In this document: positions 33,801-44,351 of the stretch, piece after piece | How the letters are laid out: the number at the start of each line of letters is the position of its first letter | How positions within the stretch are numbered: position 1 is the first letter of the stretch | Source of the DNA: Gryganskiella cystojenkinii | Taxonomy: Eukaryota; Mortierellomycota; Mortierellomycetes; Mortierellales; Mortierellaceae | Direction of reading: 5' to 3' | DNA length: 56,578 bases | Assembly (NCBI GenBank): GCA_015852425.1 | Contig: JAAAIG010000016.1 | Location: 1-56,578 of the forward strand | Translations under genes and position numbers: made by a program | The notes under the pieces: model-generated | The model's database searches: none | Seen by the model: the letters and a program-made list of their open reading frames with translations, nothing else | What the model was told of the DNA's origin: nothing

Positions 33801-35207
33801 TGTCAAGGGAGGCACCACGCACGGGACCCGTGCCTGCAGCAGTCCCAACGGCTCGAAGGCAAGTTCCCTATAACATGGCCAACCAAGCAGGACAATCACA
33901 CGCACAAGCTTCAACAGGTCGAGGTTTGGCTGTGGCTTCAGTGATTGCCGGAGCTGCTGCAGCTGCTGGAGGAGCCAAGTCGAACACCATGATAGGACGT
34001 CAAAGTAGCGGCGGTGGTGGTGGACCTGTGCAACATAGTCGTTCTGGAGCACCGCAAGGAAGCCATGCTTTCTCATCGCACCCTCAATTTGCTCGAAATG
34101 AGCTTCAGCAGTACTCACATCGACAGCATGACTATTCTTCGGGTACTGGCGGCGGCTATCAACCTCGGAATGGCTCTTCTACTCATTACCCAATATCCTC
34201 CGGTAATGGGGGTAGCAGCGCTGGTGGTAGTGGTGCAACACGGAAACAACAAGATGGACGCGTGGGAGTTTTTGCACCGGTACCGCCATTTGCAAACTCG
34301 TTGGGCCGAGGGGCCCAAGAGTACCAGTCTCGGTACAGTCAGGTTGGAGCAGAAGCTGGAGCGCAGGCACCGCCAAGACAAGGAAGCGGCCACAGTAACG
34401 GCTACGCTCAGTCTGGAGAGCCTTCTGGTAGCCAAGCCGAATACGCGGACAATGTAAGGCCATAGTAATCTTTCATTGCGTTTTCATTTTTCGTTCTCTC
34501 TCTCTCTCGCTCTCTCTCTCGCTCTCTCTCTCTCTGTCACTCGCTCTTTGCCCTGGTTATTGTTTTCTTTACTTTTGGTATAAGGAGGCTGAACAAAGGC
34601 TATTGTCTACATGTACGAATAGGATATCTATAGTCCGCGAGGAAGCAATAGTTCTCATCGACCATCTTCTCAACAACAGCAGCAACAACAACAGACGTAT
34701 CACCAGGAACGAGGATCACAGCAGCCGCAACAACAACATTCTTACCGGCAAGCACACCAACAACCTACTCATCATCAGCATACCCAACCATACCCTTCTC
34801 AACAACAATCACTACAACAAGAACAATTCACGTCCAAGGAAAGAAGACCGCCACCTCCTCCAGAGGCCGTGATCGATCTCGTCATGTCTTCCCCAGCACT
34901 AGAACCTCAGTCAACGCCCCAACATCTCGATGGTAGCACTGGAGCACTGCCACATTCACCATCATCGGCATCGCCTACTTCGTCGAGTGAGCATACCCTG
35001 AAGGACTTGGGATCTTTGCGAGATGTTGGTAGTAAAAGTAGTCTTGGTGCCAGCAATATGCCCGACGGGATTGATATCGCATCTTCGACTATCACAGAGT
35101 CGGCCAAGATGACGAGATTGACCACGCCAGAGCGGCAATCGGCGGAGGCCATGACGACAGAGCTTCGTATCCAAGAGCCGCATCAAGCTTTTGTCAGCCA
35201 GTCGTAG
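27818..35207 (+). CDS. CHD/Mit1-type SNF2 chromatin remodeling ATPase
   Basis: Seven exons: 27818-27988, 28875-30582, 30677-30902, 31012-31609, 31716-31778, 31874-34453, 34623-35207, giving 1976 aa with all phases consistent. Order: chromo-like N-terminus (YTVLWENGATTEESVEALGQW); disordered Ser/Thr/Lys region; PHD-like zinc region from about 255 (CTRCGQKG, LLCECCAYAFHRACL, FRCESC, then FRCFRC and DWKCHQC); chromodomain about 534-560 (LLVKWKNMSYRKVTW); SNF2 ATPase with DEMGLGKT (about 718), VVDEGQRLKN (a DEGQ rather than DEAH box, about 827), LLTGTPLQNN, and helicase C part (STRAGGVGVNLATADTII, QALSRAHRIGQ). Two CxxC-H-C knuckles follow at about 1411 and 1512, then a Gly/Gln-rich tail. The layout resembles Mi-2/CHD and S. 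pombe Mit1 of the SHREC silencing complex; the SHREC role is inferred. Confidence 0.88.
27989..28874 (+). other. Long intron 1 (886 nt) of CHD gene
   Basis: GTAAGA donor at 27989 and TTAG acceptor at 28873-28874. It splits the N-terminal chromo-like segment. No coding conservation is visible inside. Confidence 0.7.
34495..34542. repeat. CT/CTCG microsatellite in last CHD intron
   Basis: Repeated TCTCTCTC and GCTCTCTC units lie in intron 6 (34454-34622) of the CHD gene. The pyrimidine run may aid acceptor recognition. Confidence 0.8.
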
Positions 35208-37049
35208 CACTTGCCTTAACGTTACATTACTCAGTTTATGCATTCATTTTCGCCTCTTTTCGTTTCAAAAAAAAAATAAAAAATAAAAATAAAAAGGTAA
35301 TGCAGCAGTAGGATATGACTTTTCGTGTCCATGACTGTCCCCAGCTCTAAGAATTGAAAGCGAAGAATGTTCAACTCTTGCTCCAAGTATTTCAGTTTCT
35401 TGGTGTGTTTTCCCGAGGCGTAATCTACAAATCTTGGAGATCGAGCGAATTTTATGCCATGCAGCTGCTGTAATGACTCTACCCTGGCGGCGAATCACGG
35501 ATTTGTAAAGTGCAAAGCAGGAAGTGGTCGACGAACTTACATTAGGTATGTTTTCTGTTCAGTGACAAAAAAAAAGCCGCTTCTCTCTTTTGCTCTTATA
35601 CATATTCGACACTCGCAATTCTCAGCGGCTTGTCTTTGTGTGTCTCTTTTCCTTTTTGCCCGACCCTCTTCCTCCTATCCTAGCGCTTCTATTCATTGCC
35701 CGCCTCCACCCTTGCGATCAACATCGTCATCTATATAGAATAAACGATCCCATTGCCCGAATATCCAAGACGCCAAAACCTCCGCCATAGCAGCCTCCTG
35801 TTTAATAAATCCGAACTGTACACGCAGTTCTATCTTCCTCACCATGGTCATCCTTGCTTATGTGTGCTCCACTAGAAGCCATGGGCTTTGACGATTCCAA
35901 CAACGTTGGCGCCTCCACCCCTGACACCTTCCCGTCAAGAAGTGGAACTCTCATCAATATTCGGGACGGCTGGAAGGGCTCGAGCTCGGTCTCTCGCACA
36001 TCTTACTACTCCTCTGTCTTGGGCACCGTCGCAGGAGTCGAAACTTCGTCTCAAGTCCAGAGAGGAACAACAGCTGCAGCTAGATGCGGTCTAGTCGGCC
36101 GAGACTTTTAGCGGCACCCATGATCAACAACAGTAGCAACTCTTAGATGCTAGTACGCATCTGCTCGTGCCTTTTGGATATGGCACTTCACGAAGGAGAA
36201 CAACAACTCGGCGAGGGCAGTAGTGACGTTGAACCCGTGGAGTTGACCTATCTCGAGGTCTGGAATTGAGATGTAGCACTTGGTGGGTCTCTGGATGTGA
36301 ACCTGCCTTATAGAATGTGTCAAAAGCAGGCTCTGTCGAGAACCTCCTGTTGTTACAGCCTCTTGAAACGACGAAGACATGGAGGAACATGATCTTCGCT
36401 GGACAATGTCGTACTAATGTAGTCGTAACTAAAGACAGCCGCTGCTGCACCTTATGACATTAGCAAGGAGATCTTCAACGAGTTGATGCAACTCGTTTGC
36501 GAGATGCACAGTGGCACCGCTTTGTAGAGAACATATTAAAGGCCGCCGAGGTCATGAATTTCAAGAACCAACCAACTCGCCCTTGTTCCTGAGGCTAGTG
36601 AAGGAGTGCAAGGAGTAAGGGGTGCAGAATAATATGACAAAAGCACAAATATAACGACACGAACAATCCTGTCCTCATAGTGGACAAGTATAACTTTGAC
36701 AGCACTCATCGTCTCAAAAGCGTGTCCTACTATGCGAGCATCTCCTTGCGATTGACGATGCTTTTTATTTATTTCATTGACCTTTTAGTTCTTTTTCAGA
36801 GTCTCAGATCAACAGGAAACGCTTTGCCTGATTCCTTGAGAACGATGAAGAAAGAAAAAAAAAAGAATCGAAAAGAAATTAATATGACACTTATAATGAC
36901 AAGCAATCTCTACGAGTGATCGGATTTTGGATGGTCAAAAAAGAATTAAAGATGGTAGGTAGGAAGGGTAAACTTTTTGGAAAGAGATTGAGTACAAAAC
37001 AAAGCAAAAAAAAATAAGAGAGCGAGAGAACATTGAGAGTTGACAGTCT
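35208..37049. other. Gene-poor spacer with possible gene remnants
   Basis: Several AATAAA-like motifs at 35267-35296 fit the CHD 3' end. From 35850 to 36650 there are short protein-like frames broken by stops (see pseudogene entry). The rest shows no gene; 37050 is the stop of the SOD gene. Confidence 0.5.
35854..36640. pseudogene. Possible decayed gene, strand uncertain
   Basis: On the plus strand, broken frames read NVGASTPDTFPSRSGT, KLRLKSREEQQLQLDA, APYDISKEIFNELMQLVCEM and PLFLRLVKECKE, interrupted by TAG/TGA and frame changes. On the minus strand, 36380-36150 reads ISIPDLEIGQLHGFNV and AELLFSFVKCHIQKA before a stop. Both look more protein-like than the surrounding DNA, but neither gives an intact gene or a known domain. 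A decayed gene copy is the simplest reading. Confidence 0.28.
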
Positions 37050-38587
37050 TTAAAGAGCAATCATCATCAAGGCAATGATACCCGAGAGGGCAACAGAGCC
37101 AGCGAGTTTGGCAGCAGCTCCGGAAGTGCTGGAAGGCTTGGGCGCAGAAGTGGAGGTGCCGTTGCTGTTGCCGCCGGTGGGGGTGGGTGCAGTGTAACCA
37201 GCGACAACCAAGTTGGCGCAGGCAATACGGGTCTGGTTGTTGTGGATAACGACCGAGCGACCCAAGATGGAACCAGAAGCGTCTCCAGCAAACACCAAAG
37301 CCTTGTCGGTGTAAGTAACGGGGGCAATGACACCATCTGCGGTGGGGAGAATGTTTCCATGCTTGCCAGAGAGATCTCCGACCTGGCAAGAAGTCAAGTT
37401 CTGGGGGTCGCATGGCGTCTTGGTACCAACGCTGAGGGGATCCAAGTGAGCTCCAGTGAGGGTACAGTTACCATCGGCGGGGACAGGAGAGACGTGAATG
37501 TGGTACTCGAATCCGACAGCGGGGATCTTGGCGTAGGTGGTGTTCAATCCAGTGGCGTTGTAACTGACAGTCATGACACTGTCGGCAAAATCGAAGCTGA
37601 AGAAGGCCTCGACACCGTCTATCGGTAAAAATATAAAAAAAATAGAAAAAGGTACGCGGAGCGTGGATCAGTTAATTGGTCTCCTCGCTGATAGGCAGTG
37701 GCCTACTATTTTGAGTATTGCGACGCCCAATAAAATATTCAAATATCTGATCGAGAAAAGAAAAAATAGAAGGACGGCTGGAATGTTGGGCCTTGTAGAA
37801 AGAAAAAAAAAAACTCGTCGCAAAATTGGTTACACAGAAGAAAATTAAGTGTTCGTCTCACGACAGGCATACGGTAGCCATTGGACAAACAAAAAAGAAA
37901 AAAAAACGCAGGGCATCATTTTAGGCGCTCACTTTGTGCCTAAAATGGAGGCAAAATACAAATATGCCTCCTTCCAACGGTCCAACCACCTCAACACCAG
38001 CAATTGTTGAGCAAACTAGTGATGTATAGTCAAACTGTTCGTGAAGGAGAGAAGGAGAGGAGAAGGAGCATGCAGCATCCAACCGCTTGCTGCTGACAAC
38101 AACAAAATGGACTCAAATGAGCCCTATGGAGGATGACTTGGGACGTTGTTTGCTCGCTCCTCTGTATTGAACATTGAACTCTCCAAGAATATCAGAAAAG
38201 GGCTCAAATTGAAGGAGCGAAAGTAGAGCCCTGAACCGAGGCAATTCATCCAGCCGACAGTCTTTTTGTGTTCAGACAGAACGAATTCGGCGCGACAGCG
38301 TCCGCGGGATATCCTGGGTTTTCCAGAAAATTGATACCGGGGTTGGAAAAACACGAAGCGGGTGAAGGGACAAACATCATCGACAAAAGAATTCCATCCT
38401 CTCTGGTGGACATTAAGGTCAAAGTCCCAGAGTTATCCCAGTTGACGAAAACGAAATACTGAGGAAGGCAAAGTAAGATGAGGGTTGGTCACCTACCAGC
38501 GTTCTTGAGGTGAGCTTCACCATGGGTGAAGTTCTGGGCAGCAGCGAGACCAGCAACGGCGAGGGTGGCGATGGATTTGAAAAGCAT
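37050..38587 (-). CDS. GPI-anchored Cu-only superoxide dismutase (SOD5-like)
   Basis: Two exons: 38587-38497 and 37618-37050 (intron 878 nt), giving 219 aa. Signal peptide 1-17 (MLFKSIATLAVAGLAAA). The SOD fold carries copper ligands H70 and H72 (EYHIHVSP), H88 (TGAHLDPLS) and H156 (SVVIHNN). The zinc-site histidines of SOD1 are replaced (VGT after PLS; CQVGD where SOD1 has HVGD), and DLSGKHG is kept, which is the signature of extracellular Cu-only SODs such as Candida SOD5. Cysteines 82 and 164 probably form the structural disulfide. A Ser/Thr-rich linker and the hydrophobic end SGIIALMMIAL indicate a GPI anchor. It would turn superoxide into peroxide at the wall, in host defence or in hyphal ROS signalling. 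Confidence 0.85.
37619..38496 (-). other. Long intron (878 nt) of SOD gene
   Basis: Separates the signal-peptide exon from the SOD domain (donor GTAGGT at 38496, acceptor GATAG at 37619). It is far longer than the usual 60-140 nt introns here. No gene is seen inside. Confidence 0.7.
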
Positions 38588-41417
38588 GGTGTTGTATGTG
38601 TATGAAGGGAGAGGGGGTGGAGTGTGGTAGAGGTGAGGCAGTGGGGAGACTTAGGAGTGAAGAAGAAGAGAGAAAAAAGAAAGAGAAAAACAAAAAGAGG
38701 AAAGGGAGAAAAAAGAGGAAAAAAAAGGTGGGCCAGGAGAGCCGGTCGAGGGGAGTATTTGTACCCGACAGGATGGATTGAAAGCGTTGAAGTAGAAACG
38801 TGCTAGTGCAAAGTTGAGCTCAAGTTGCCAGGCAAGGTCGTTGAAAGATGATGATATGGAAGGGTAAGAACGGCGATTGAGGAGTACGAGTGTATTGAAT
38901 AAGGGAAGGTACCGCAAACAGCCCAGCGCAGTTTTTTAACAAGCCAATCAAACCGCTATCCAGCCCCCAGCTTTCAGGCATCTTTCGAGACTGGAGAAAT
39001 AAGCAGCCCCCTCCATTCGTTGATTTTTTGCTCACTCGTTCCTTTATTGCCCTGTCATGCCGATAATATCCTCCGTTGTGTGCGTTTTTGCCCTTTAATT
39101 GATCCACTGCGGTCCTTTCCAGGGTTTCTTCTTGCTTGCTTTTTTCTTTGATGGCCGTGTGCAACAAAAACAGATAAAGTAAAAGAAAAAATCTAATTTT
39201 GACTTGTGGTGCTGTCCAACCATTTTTTTTTTAAAGTTAGGCACCAGCCCAAGGACCCAAAAAAGAGAATGCTCTCAAATTCCTTCCTTCGATCCAATCT
39301 CGCTGCCCCACTCTCCTTTCTGCCACCAGCAGCCTTTCTTCGAATGGCGTTTCCAGCAGGATTCTCGATCTCCAGTCTATGCCTCGGCATGATCAATCTC
39401 CACTCACAAGAGCATCAGAGCGCGAAACAAAGAGAAAACGCCTAAGGTCTAAAGGTTGTCTAGGCTGAGTGAGTGTTTTTCTTTCCTACCCCCAAGAAAA
39501 TGTTGCTTCGCCCATGTTCCTGACCTCAACTCTGAACGTCTTCGGCACTGTTCTTGTTGGGTTTCGACTCTAGTTGCTGCTCCATTGCCTTCGTTTCTTT
39601 TCTTCGCTGATGTCAAACAGTGTCGCCGTACCTGCATCGCCGTTGGGTTTTGTGTCTATTCAAACCGGCGCTTTTTTTATTGTTATTCTTGGCCTCCCAC
39701 TTGTCTCGATGGTTTTTTTTTAAAATAATATGAGATCTGACCATAAGAGTGCCTAGCGCTCAATTGCTCTCAAAAAATATGGTCCTTGAGTAACCTTCAT
39801 TTCCCCTCAATGTTTTCTCTCGATCGTCCCTTTCTTTCCCGCCATGAAGTTCTTCAGTAGAAACCTCGACAAACCACATAACTCAAACATAATTTGTTGT
39901 TATTCGCAGGCAAACGCACGACACAAAAATAGCATCAATGGTGATGAAGAAGGCAGAGTAACAAGAATGTAGAAGGAAGGGAGACCAGGTATATATTTTT
40001 TTGTTTTATTTTCAAAGAAACCAAGGTGAAATTGTAGGTCTAAGTTGATTGTCAATTAGCCTGCGTGCGCATAAGCAGAAACAAAAAAAGGGACGCGTGA
40101 ATACGCTTGAAAGAGACCAAAGCGATGAAAGTCGAGGGCTCTCGATGGACGACCTGCTTGACAATTCTGATTCTCCTTTTGTTGACCCCATCTCCTGCAT
40201 AACTTTTCGTCATTAGCGCGGGGGATAAAAGACGCTACGGAGGTTATGCTTAAAAGGTACCGGATAATCCTTTCAGAAACGGCATATCTTTCTCCTCATT
40301 ATTACGACCCCTCGGACGCTCTTTGTTCTCTCTCTGAACGACTTGCAACGAGTCCTTGAATGCACTTGAAGCATGGACCGCCGAGGAATGATCCGCAAAA
40401 AGTCGACGCATAAAGAGGTAAGTATTGACCAGCAATATGAAGGGCTGATGCACCGAACAATGTGCGACTTATACTCTCAGTCAGGTACGTTATTTCGCGA
40501 AAGATAGGATGAACTGCGGACCGTTGCATTTCGGCTCCCCGCCACAGGAGCATTGACTTCTGCACCCCTGTCTAATAAACTCTTTTTCTGATGCTGACCT
40601 CGCAGCATGTGGACATAGCGGGGTTCCCCATGCTCGTTTGGGCAGAGGTATGGTGAGAGACTTTTTTTTTTAGAGTGGTGCTCGCTCCCTGTTTGCTCAT
40701 AATTTCGCTCTCGAAACGCGGCTTGGTGATGGCCCCCTTTTTTGCAGGTTCTTCGAAGTTATTTTTGTCGATGGACCACTTGGCTTATTTTTCCTTTTTG
40801 GTGTGGACAACATTGGGCTTTGACCCCTTCCCTCTAAATTGTCGGGGAGGGGGGGACGTGTACACTTTCAGGCGTAATCATCGTACGCGTGCAGGTCATC
40901 CTCTATTCACTATGTCGAGCGACAGCGTGACAATTAGACATCCAAAACTATCCTGGACAGCAAGGCCTAAGGAGTTGACTTTATAACTTTGATCAGTGTC
41001 CTCTGATGGGTCAGTCGGCTCTTCGTGTTCTTGGTCAAGGCGATGAGAGAAGGAAGCGATAATTTATGAGAAGATGAGTACTTCGATCAGACGAGCATTA
41101 TATCATTTCCCGGCGTCAATGCAGCATGTGCAAGTGCCCGACTATGCCATTGGAGGATTGAGACCCAGACGAAGTGGGCAGTAGCCCAAATAGAAAGGCG
41201 AGGCATCCTATGCAAGCTAATTCTGAAATAAACAAATTGAAATTGCTCTCAATCTCCGCAAAAAAAATGTCGCTTATCTGATCATGAGATCTCGAGAGAC
41301 GAATAAAAAGAATTGAGAGAACAATTTATATTCAAAGAGACGATAGAAAGGCTGAATGCCGCTTCAAAATGCTATAGACAACAGTAGAGGGAAGAAAGGG
41401 AGATTCTAGTCTTATCC
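38588..41417. other. SOD promoter and gene-poor spacer to UGP1
   Basis: The first 200 bp are purine-rich on plus (pyrimidine-rich in the SOD sense). The rest is AT-moderate DNA with many stops. An ankyrin-like relic lies near 40250-40630. The UGP1 3' flank occupies the last few hundred bases. Confidence 0.5.
40250..40630 (-). pseudogene. Ankyrin-repeat-like gene fragment
   Basis: On the minus strand, near 40600-40540, one frame reads KKSLLDRGAEVNAPVAG. Further on (about 40460-40425) another frame reads FGASALHIAGQYLPL. Both match ankyrin-repeat phrases (LLxxGAxVNA, GxxALHIAxQ), but they are in different frames with stops between. It is probably a decayed copy of an ankyrin-repeat gene. Confidence 0.35.
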
Positions 41418-43731
41418 TTAATGATCCAGGATATGAAGGTTACCAGAGACAACCTTGTTCTCGAGAATACTGCCCGAGGGGATATCGATATGAGAACCAG
41501 CGTTGGCGACAATGATCACAGTGCCCTTCAAAACAACATCTGCACCAAAGGAGACATCACCTGTCACTGTCAAATGATCCAACTCGAGGATATGAGGAGG
41601 GTTCTTGAACCGAGCCAAAAAGTTGTTGACCTTCTTGAAGTGATCACCAAGCTTGACCAATGGAACAGTGTTGAACATGCGCTTGGGGTTCACTGAGAGT
41701 TCTCCGTGGTTCAAAGAATAAAGGTCCGAGGTGACCAAGAACAGGTCCGAGGTCGACTTGACAGGCAAGAAACGGCTACGGGGTACGTTCACACCGTGCG
41801 CGTTGTGGAAGTGCTTGATACCGGCACCAACGGCAGTCTCGAGTTGGATGACTTTCTCGCCTGATTCAGTCGTCTTGTTGTTGACAATGACCTCCAGGCT
41901 CAGCTCGCGGTCCTCGACAACACGCTTGATCGCCTTCAAGTTGACCCACAGGTTGTTGGTATTGAAGATCTTGAACTTTTTGATACTCTTGAAGTCCTCG
42001 ACATGCTCCGAGGGGACCTGAGCGATTTCAAGCAGACGGATTGATCCCTCATAGTCGATAAGCGTACCTCCCTTGATATCCGCGCGGGTCTTGTCAGTGA
42101 CCTCCATCAAGAACTCGGCGCCGGACTCGACCATATGGTTCAAGATGCCCTCATCGACCGTGGCGCCCAAGTTGTCGACGTTTGAGACAAAGACGTATTC
42201 CTTGCCATCAGCAATCAACTGATCCAAGAGTCCAGAGTTATGGAGAGAGTCGAACAAGTCTCCGTGACCAGGGGGATACCAGTCTGCAATATCGCCGTTA
42301 GGGTTACGAGGCGTGGGAAGGAGCGAGTCCTTGTTGATACGAGGGTATCTGGATTGGTTGAAGGTAAGGATTTCAATGTTGTGCGTAGCATACTTTTGAA
42401 CAATACGCTTGGTCTCGTCGTCAGTGTTGAAGGAGTTCATGAGGATAAAAGGGACATTCACGTTCTTGGCCTTGTTCAAGAACTATTGTTAATAGGGCCC
42501 ATTGAAATACAGAAGTAGAGTTAGAACACAATAATTTTGTGACAAAGAAATATGAGGCCTTGCCTTCACCGAGTTTAGAAAATAAAGAGGCCCCGTTACC
42601 TCGATCTGACGGACAGAGAGATCCAAGAAGGTCATGCCATCGCGGACCTCGATCGCAGATTTGGGTCCAACACATCCCATGGTGGTTCCGAGCCCTCCGT
42701 TGAGCTTGAGGACAGCGAGCTTGTTGAGATGGGGACTGCTCTCGACCTTGGGAATGTTGTCATAGTGCACGACCTGATCCTCGGGGGGTGAGTTGACCTT
42801 GTCCCAGTTGATCTTTGTACCCTTGCTGCGCTCACCCAGCCAACGGTTGAACAGCAAAAAGAAGTTGCCCATTTCATTTTGGAAGAGCTATTGTCAAAAT
42901 GCATGTTTGAACAAAGTCAGCTTCTCTTCTTTTTTTTTTTTTTTTTTTGGACCCTTTTATGCGCGTGAGAAGTGTTCCGAAAAAGCAATCGACCGTCACA
43001 GCACTGCATTGTCCGACGTCATAGTCATTGTGACCAGGGACCATGATCTAGCGCTTAGCAACTTTTTTTTTTCTTTCTTCAACTGTCCTTGTCCAATACC
43101 GCCATCGCTTGCGTCCCTTCCCACGCCTGTACACAGACAACAGAGCACGCATAATCCGAGTAATGTTTTGCTGTTTCTTGAGTTGTGGAGCATTGCTCCT
43201 GATTTCCTCGAGTCCAAGTTGCGATCCTGGATTGTTTGTTGTCGATGACCCTGGAGAGCAGGTCATGATCATCAACGTGTCTCCCGAGTTCAGTTGTCAA
43301 GGACATGCCACTTATCCTGTAGCACGCTTGCTCGTCAGTCCATGATACGCGAGCTGTTGGCCGAAGGTCGATAATCCTTAGTTTTGCCATTTTGATCTTG
43401 GTACCTTGCGTTCTTCCTCATCCTTGACCTGAGAGATCAGTCTGTTGAGCTCAGTGCGCATGGCATTCGCAGCGGCAGCGCTGCTGGCACCTTGAAAGTC
43501 CTATTTGACCAGGAGAGAGAGAGAGAAATGGAGCAAGGTTGATATTAGTCATAGACGGCATTTTTATATGAAGACAAGTGTCTCGGAAGCGCAGCCCGTT
43601 GACCACGATCATGAAGAAGTGTTCTCAGGATTGCGAGGAGGAAAGAGTATCTGACTTACCAAGGTTGACAAGGTGTGGGGATGGTGAGGTTGCTCTGCAC
43701 CATGGGAAGCCTTGAGTGAGGAGGTGGACAT
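41418..43731 (-). CDS. UGP1: UTP-glucose-1-phosphate uridylyltransferase
   Basis: Four exons: 43731-43660, 43500-43405, 42887-42600, 42482-41418, giving 506 aa, the usual eukaryotic length. The uridyl-binding loop [10 protein letters not shown] is at 118-127, with GPKS (K132) following. Downstream are [56 protein letters not shown] and the C-terminal left-handed beta-helix ([32 protein letters not shown]). It makes UDP-glucose in the cytosol for glucan, glycogen, trehalose and glycoprotein synthesis. Intron 2 is 517 nt and contains T19. The upstream 5' UTR holds a GAATT repeat and the assembly gap lies beyond it. Divergent from the PRP38-like gene. Confidence 0.95.
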
Positions 43732-43865
43732 TGTGGAAAAAAGAAATGAAAGATGACGGCGAGTTTGAAACCAGGAAAGGGAATGAATAAAATATGTGAG
43801 AGGAGATGTAGAGAGAGCACAGTGAGACGAAGCAGGGGAAAAGAAATAGGGAGGAGAGATTGGAT

Positions 43866-43895
43866 GAATTGAATTGAATTGAATCGAATTGAATT
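43866..43895. repeat. (GAATT)6 pentanucleotide repeat
   Basis: Six units of GAATT, one with GAATC, 135-164 bp upstream of the UGP1 start codon. It could be length-variable. Confidence 0.85.
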
Positions 43896-43993
43896 GAAGA
43901 AAGGCAACCTTTTCTTCCCTTGCTTTTGAAGAGAAATTTCGTGCTCCGAGAACAATACCTGACCTTGCGCGACCTTTTTTTTTTTTCTTTTTT

Positions 43994-44003
43994 NNNNNNN
44001 NNN
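43994..44003. other. Assembly gap (10 N)
   Basis: Ten N flanked by a T-rich run on the left and an A run on the right. This is typical of contigs joined at homopolymers; the size is probably arbitrary. Confidence 0.98.
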
Positions 44004-44351
44004 AAAAAAACCACATTGTGAAAAAAAAAAAAGAGAAGAAAAATTGTTCTAAGGGATTTTTTTTTTTTTTTTTTGTGCTTGTGAGCAGTATTAGGTTTAA
44101 AAAAATCTGTGTTTTTGTTCCCCTCGGTAGCCACGCACAACATGCTCCTACATTAAACAAAGGGAAGGACCTTGCAGACAAAACGCTAATAAAAAAAAAA
44201 AGGACCTTCTCTGAAAGTACTTTGCCGAAATAACCACGTGACCTCGCCCGCATACATACAGTAAAAAATTATTTTTCTGAGGCATCAAAATCTAAAAAAA
44301 ACTGCATTGCATTTCTACATCACAGCATCAAAGGACAGCAATACCGCGGCT

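Larger units (their letters stand above)
43732..44351. other. Bidirectional UGP1/PRP38-like promoter with assembly gap
   Basis: Head-to-head spacer of 620 bp. It contains the pentanucleotide repeat (43866-43895), poly-T tracts around the 10-N gap (43994-44003), T18 (about 44057-44074) and several A runs. The true length is unknown because of the gap. Confidence 0.6.

Noticed and set aside
43609..44253. Open frames running through the 10-N gap
   Set aside because: They depend on unknown bases and homopolymers and overlap the UGP1 5' UTR.
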